From the NCBI GenBank assembly GCA_947259475.1, contig CAMYLW010000315.1, positions 1 to 6,043 on the forward strand: a DNA stretch of 6,043 nt. Reading direction: 5' to 3'. Source of the DNA: Thermodesulfobacteriota bacterium (GTDB lineage: Bacteria; Desulfobacterota; Syntrophobacteria; BM002). Positions 1-3,341 of the stretch are shown here, in pieces (positions within the stretch are counted from its first letter, which is position 1; every line of letters starts with the position of its first letter). Made by a program: the position numbers and the translations under genes. Below the pieces are notes generated by a model. It worked only from the letters and a program-made list of their open reading frames with translations. It was not told where the DNA came from and made no database searches.

Positions 1-170
1 GTACAATCGCGCCCGTCAGGATGCGCCATATCCATCGGCAGGAAGCTGTGCCCGGGAAAAATCAGATCGTGGTGGATTTCATCGCAGACGAACCGCAGCC
101 CGTTGCGGCGGGCGAAATTCGACACCGCGCGCAGTTCTTCCGCTGTCCAGATTAACCAAGTGGGCATCAT
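1..170 (-). pseudogene. MalY/PatB-type PLP aminotransferase (C-S lyase family), internal fragment lacking its N-terminal part
   Basis: The minus frame from ATG 170 stays open to the window edge. It encodes 56 residues including PTWLIWTAEELRAV, then FARRNGLRFVCDEIHHDL and FPGH. This matches the core of fold-type I aminotransferases of the MalY/PatB (cystathionine beta-lyase-like) group: the NPTG-x-W-T-xEEL loop followed by the strand ending in DEIHxDL, whose Asp contacts the PLP pyridine nitrogen. In full-length members (about 390 residues) this region lies near residues 165-220, so roughly 165 N-terminal residues are absent. An in-frame TGA lies two codons before the ATG. The usual NPTG loop reads MPTW here, which suggests the homology begins at about 165. 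The PLP-binding Lys would lie beyond the edge. GC of bases 1-120 is about 59% by hand count (71/120), against about 45% in a sample of the adjacent permease (421-540). The family call is fairly sure. Whether this is a decayed gene, a recombination scar or an assembly chimera is inference. Confidence 0.6.
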
Positions 171-228
171 GAATCAGCGACATCGTCCAGACCACCGGAA
201 AGGGAAGTGTGACACCCATTGGCATGTC

Positions 229-1017
229 CTACAAGTAGGTCAGGAAAGAGACCAGTGCGGAAATGGAGAAAAGAAACACAACGGAACGAGTCAAAGCTCG
301 TCTAGCCGCTCCTGGGACTTCAGTGACTGCTGAACTCACCCGGAGTCCCTCCGCACAACAGATTGCACCCGTGAACAAAGCAGGGATCACACTTTTAGCA
401 AGAAAGCTGATCACATCTACCGGATCCACCGCATTTAGGATTGTGTTAACAAAGGTAGAAGGGTCACTGATATTTGGGCTCAGCAATAGCCCACAGAAAT
501 AGCCGCTCGCAAAAGAGATGAAGATGAAAACGACGCCGAGGTACAAAACACATACGGTAAGACATAGGACACGGGGCATAACCAGATAGATGAATGGATC
601 GAGTCCTTGCGCATCCAAAACGCGTACTTCCTCTGAAACTTTCATATTGGCCAATTCTGCTGTAATTGCTGTCCCATTCCGCCCGATAACGAGGAGGTTT
701 GTAATCACGGGAACGGCCTCTCGGATCATCACAGTAACCAATAATGGGCCCAATAACTTAGATTGACCGATTTTGTTCAACCAAACGAGTGCCTGGGCCA
801 CCACAGATATTCCCACCGCAAGGGCCACGCGCGAGACAAACCAGGTGGATTCAATCCCCGCAGAGATAAGCTGGCGAGAAAGTTCAGCGCGTACCGCGCT
901 CCTCCAGTTACGCGGTCTGGCACTTTTGGACAACACGGTCCATATTACCGCGGCCAGGTACCGAAGCTCTCGCCACCCTTCCTGGGCAGAAAGCCCAACT
1001 TGAGTAATCATTGTCAT
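229..1017 (-). CDS. mlaE: MlaE/YrbE-family ABC transporter permease (lipid transport)
   Basis: The 262-residue protein fits the family's usual length of about 255-265. MlaE permeases form the inner-membrane core of Mla-type complexes that move phospholipids or other lipids between inner and outer membranes, with an ATPase (MlaF) and an MCE protein (MlaD). The family signature is clear at about residues 98-155: a REAVPVITNLLV segment, GRNGTAITAELANMKVSEEV, then LDAQGLDPFIYLVMPRVL. Hydrophobic segments lie near 60-80, 95-115, 145-178, 200-222 and 243-262, after an amphipathic N-terminal region. The C-terminus (AEGLRVSSAVTEVPGAARRA, then a last helix) looks complete. ATG 1017 is chosen; a second ATG at 1011 is possible. 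The Shine-Dalgarno is weak (AGGG about 8 bases upstream). It follows the cyclase gene after 182 bases, so it may have its own promoter. No MlaF or MlaD gene is visible: the next recognisable sequence is an unrelated aminotransferase fragment. Confidence 0.9.
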   Translation of the reverse strand: MTMITQVGLSAQEGWRELRYLAAVIWTVLSKSARPRNWRSAVRAELSRQLISAGIESTWFVSRVALAVGISVVAQALVWLNKIGQSKLLGPLLVTVMIREAVPVITNLLVIGRNGTAITAELANMKVSEEVRVLDAQGLDPFIYLVMPRVLCLTVCVLYLGVVFIFISFASGYFCGLLLSPNISDPSTFVNTILNAVDPVDVISFLAKSVIPALFTGAICCAEGLRVSSAVTEVPGAARRALTRSVVFLFSISALVSFLTYL

Positions 1018-1199
1018 GGCGCAACCCTAAAAACCCAGGCCCGCAGTGAGTGTTCAAATGTTGCTGCAACCGCTGTGGGATGGCACACATCTTTCCAGGT
1101 GCGGTCCGAACGCGAGCAAGATCTTCGAATAATGTCAGTATAAACCGAAAATGAGCTCAATAGATCGTTGAAACTCGTACAGAGCTGTGTTTTTTCCAG

Positions 1200-2252
1200 T
1201 TAGCCGCCAGGTCCCTTTCGTCCAATGAGCAGATAGGTGCGGAGAAGACCTTTCCCTTTCACATAGAACTCGCCCCGCTCCTCACATAGATATTTGTGCC
1301 GCAATCGTTCATAGGTTGCAGCCGTGACCTGTATGCTGCCTGGTAACCCGTATGCTTCCATCTGGGCGGCAATATTGACTGTTTCGCCCCAAAGATCGTA
1401 CGCTAGCTTGGTTGTGCCGATGACGCCTGCAACCACGGGCCCACTATTGATTCCAATGCGTAACTGCATCGGCTTGCCAATCCCCAAATTATGTTGGACG
1501 ACTTCCTTTTGCATGGCGAAAGCCATTTCAGCAATGGCTTCAGCGTGATCCTGCCGCGGCACCGGAACCCCCCCCACCACCATGTAAGCGTCGCCGATGG
1601 TTTTGAGCTTTTCAAGGCCGTGCTGATCGGCCAATAGATCAAAGGCCGAGAATAGTTGCCCGAGCAATTCAACCACCTCGATAGGACTTTTCTGAGCCGT
1701 GATACTTGAAAAATTGTTGATGTCTGCGAAAAGGATCGAAACATCCGAAAAGCTCTCGGCGATGGCGCTGGTCTCTTGTTTCAGCCTGTCGGCAATGGCC
1801 TGGGGAAAGATGCTGAGCAACAGACGCTCGGACTTTTCCTGCTCAGCTAGAAGATCCTGGTTTTTCTTGCTGATTTCCTGCTCCAGCGAGATGATCCGTT
1901 GCCCTGAACGCACTCGAGCGAGAAGCTCTCCTTTATCATATGGTTTGGTAACGTAATCATCAGCCCCCGCATCCATTGCTTTAACGATGTCTTTTTTTTC
2001 TTCCTTCGAGGTCACAAGAATAATGTAGACATATCCTGGGGTTTCTGTATTCCTAATTCTTTCACAGAGCTCGAGACCACCCATCTGAGGCATAAGCCAG
2101 TCGGTTATCACCAAGCGAATATCTTCTCTTTGAAAGATTTCCCAGGCAACAAGACCGTCATTGGCGGCTATAACCTCGTAGTTTTCTTTCAGCAAAATCC
2201 TCTTGAGGAGTTCCTGAGAATCTTTGTCATCTTCTGCAATAAGAATGCGCAT
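1200..2252 (-). CDS. Response regulator with class III adenylate/guanylate cyclase output domain
   Basis: This is a cytoplasmic output protein of 350 residues. Residues 1-118 form a receiver: acidic pocket E8/D9/D10, phospho-acceptor D51 (VITDWLMPQMGG), T81, and K103 in VTKPYDKGEL. A coiled linker (about 120-160, ending LLLSIFPQAIADRLK) leads to a class III cyclase domain (about 170-345) that would turn a nucleoside triphosphate into cyclic nucleotide. Visible active-site residues are metal Asp D177 (FADINNFSS) and D221 (KTIGDAYMVVGG), K215 and D286 at base-selecting positions (adenine-type, so cAMP is favoured), and N293. The transition-state Arg four residues after that Asn is Gln297 (codon 1362-1364), which may lower activity. 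ATG 2252 is chosen over TTG 2258 because AGAGGAA lies 8 bases before the ATG but only 2 before the TTG. The gene lies 71 bases after the HPt gene, so phosphotransfer from HPt to D51 is a reasonable inference. Runs of A8 (1992-1999) and G8 (1568-1575) lie in the coding sequence. Confidence 0.92.
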   Translation of the reverse strand: MRILIAEDDKDSQELLKRILLKENYEVIAANDGLVAWEIFQREDIRLVITDWLMPQMGGLELCERIRNTETPGYVYIILVTSKEEKKDIVKAMDAGADDYVTKPYDKGELLARVRSGQRIISLEQEISKKNQDLLAEQEKSERLLLSIFPQAIADRLKQETSAIAESFSDVSILFADINNFSSITAQKSPIEVVELLGQLFSAFDLLADQHGLEKLKTIGDAYMVVGGVPVPRQDHAEAIAEMAFAMQKEVVQHNLGIGKPMQLRIGINSGPVVAGVIGTTKLAYDLWGETVNIAAQMEAYGLPGSIQVTAATYERLRHKYLCEERGEFYVKGKGLLRTYLLIGRKGPGG

Positions 2253-2260
2253 AACCAATA

Positions 2261-2267
2261 TTCCTCT
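2261..2267 (-). promoter_or_regulatory. Ribosome binding site of the receiver-cyclase gene
   Basis: AGAGGAA on the minus strand, 8 bases before ATG 2252. The spacing decides for the ATG over the in-frame TTG at 2258, which would leave only 2 bases. Confidence 0.6.
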
Positions 2268-2323
2268 GAACCTTCATCTTGAGTGACCTGCGGTGGACAA
2301 AATGAATTCCTGGCAAACAAGGA

Positions 2324-2647
2324 CTACGTGGGTTCAAAAACTATTTCTATCCGCTCCAAATACATTGAAAGTTCATGTAAAGATTTCTTAATTTCAGCCG
2401 CATCGTTAATCTTGGCGGCCTCCTCGATTGCGCTGCCAATATCAGTAATAACCTCAAACCCATAGCCTCCACCTGCTCCCTTCATGTTGTGGCCCAAAAT
2501 CCTTATAGTTTCATAGTCACTCTTTTCTAAAGCCTCCAGAATCGCTTCGATATCGCCTTGCCTGTGCTGAAGAAATCCTGGAATGATATCTTCAAGATCA
2601 GAATCCACCTTGACGATTATCGGCCCAGAGTCATTATTTCGCTCCAT
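2324..2647 (-). CDS. Stand-alone HPt (histidine phosphotransfer) domain protein
   Basis: This small cytoplasmic helical protein has 107 residues, the usual size for a single HPt domain. It would shuttle a phosphoryl group between receiver Asp residues. The phospho-accepting site is seen as IRILGHNMKGAGGGYGFE, with His53 followed by Lys56 and Gly57 as in HPt proteins. The surrounding sequence is predicted as helix (DIEAILEALEKSDYETIR before; ITDIGSAIEEAAK after). The start is ATG 2647, 7 bases from a perfect AGGAGG; the in-frame TTG just upstream (2650) has only 4 bases of spacing. The gene sits between a hybrid kinase ending in a receiver (82 bases upstream) and a receiver-cyclase (71 bases downstream), exactly where a relay intermediate is expected. 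No catalytic kinase residues are present, so it can only receive and pass phosphate. The role in this particular relay is inferred from position. Confidence 0.9.
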   Translation of the reverse strand: MERNNDSGPIIVKVDSDLEDIIPGFLQHRQGDIEAILEALEKSDYETIRILGHNMKGAGGGYGFEVITDIGSAIEEAAKINDAAEIKKSLHELSMYLERIEIVFEPT

Positions 2648-2654
2648 CAATTCT

Positions 2655-2660
2655 CCTCCT
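2655..2660 (-). promoter_or_regulatory. Strong ribosome binding site of the HPt gene
   Basis: AGGAGG on the minus strand, a perfect Shine-Dalgarno, 7 bases before ATG 2647. It is the strongest translation signal in the window, suggesting the HPt is made in larger amounts than its kinase. It also sets the start codon. Confidence 0.75.
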
Positions 2661-2729
2661 GAATCAGATTAATGTCACACAAGTAACTCTCAAATTGGGA
2701 GTCGAATTTCACCCCATTCATAGTATCAA

Positions 2730-3341
2730 TTATGCTTTCGCATATTGATTGATGGCTTCGAGCAAATCACCCTTCTTAATGGGCTTAATGAGATGAGAAT
2801 CACATCCTGCATCAAGGCTCTTTTGCTTGTCTTCTTTGAGCGCATGTGCTGTGAGCGCAACAATGGGGGTTTGTGTTGCCTTTGTTTCTTCTTCCCACCG
2901 TCTGATGTCTCTGGTGGCGGTATAGCCATCTTTTACCGGCATCTGCATATCCATCAGCACGAGATCGTATTGTCCAGCTATGAACTTTTGGACGGCAATC
3001 TCACCGTTCTCAGCCACCTCAATCTTGTGAGGGGTCTTCTTGAGGTATGCTTGCACGAGCAACCGATTGTCCTCGGCGTCGTCAACAAGCAAAATGTGTA
3101 ACGGTCGAACTTCGGCCTCGGGCAGTTCAGGCTCTTCCTTTGGCCTCTCCTTGGCAACACTGATTTTGGCAAGCGCAGAAATCAGGGCTTCCTTTAATTC
3201 TGCCTGTTTGATGGGTTTAACCATGTAGGCAGACATCCCAAGATCCTGGGCTCTGGCAATATCACCGCTGCGGTTGTCAGAAGTGAGCATCATAACTGCC
3301 AAACCGGGGAAGGTGCTCCCCTCTCCAATTTTTTCCGCCAC
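2730..3341 (-). CDS. C-terminal part of the hybrid kinase in a shifted frame: remnant of receiver 1 plus intact receiver 2
   Basis: The frame is open from 3362 (after TGA 3365-3363) to TAA 2730. With GTG 3341 as start it has 203 residues. Residues 1-62 are the second half of a receiver (LAVMMLTSDNRSGDIA, then AYMVKPIKQAEL), lacking its Asp-bearing half. Residues 80-203 are a complete receiver: LHILLVDDAEDN with acidic D87/D88, phospho-acceptor D131 in LVLMDMQMPVKDG (codon 2949-2951), T164, and K187 in LIKPIKKGDL. The upstream frame runs through GFEVAEKI-like codons that in intact hybrid kinases follow MPGMD, so this was once continuous with the kinase. It may now be made by reinitiation: the kinase stop TGA (3292-3290) overlaps ATGATG, giving 187- or 186-residue products from ATG 3293 or 3290. 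Otherwise it needs -1 slippage, or is not made at all. The GTG has no convincing Shine-Dalgarno. If expressed, it would be a free receiver able to link kinase and HPt. Confidence 0.75.
   Translation of the reverse strand: MAEKIGEGSTFPGLAVMMLTSDNRSGDIARAQDLGMSAYMVKPIKQAELKEALISALAKISVAKERPKEEPELPEAEVRPLHILLVDDAEDNRLLVQAYLKKTPHKIEVAENGEIAVQKFIAGQYDLVLMDMQMPVKDGYTATRDIRRWEEETKATQTPIVALTAHALKEDKQKSLDAGCDSHLIKPIKKGDLLEAINQYAKA

Noticed and set aside
1003..1017. Permease N-terminus MTMIT resembles the start of lacZ-alpha in cloning vectors
   Set aside because: Codons differ from lacZ, the similarity ends after five residues, and the rest of the protein is a normal MlaE permease, so this is coincidence and not vector sequence.
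1137..1160. Possible promoter for the permease: TTGAGC and TATACT on the minus strand
   Set aside because: The two hexamers are only 12 bases apart, too short for a sigma-70 promoter, and no better -35 lies at 16-18 bases. A promoter in this 182-base gap is plausible but not shown.
1183..1199. Possible terminator after the cyclase gene (ACAGCTCTGT next to a run of A/T)
   Set aside because: The stem is only four pairs with a two-base loop, and on the transcribed strand the homopolymer is A's before the stem instead of U's after it.
2250..2258. TTG 2258 as start of the receiver-cyclase, giving two more residues
   Set aside because: AGAGGAA is only 2 bases from the TTG but 8 bases from ATG 2252, and receiver domains normally begin right at the MRILIAEDD strand.
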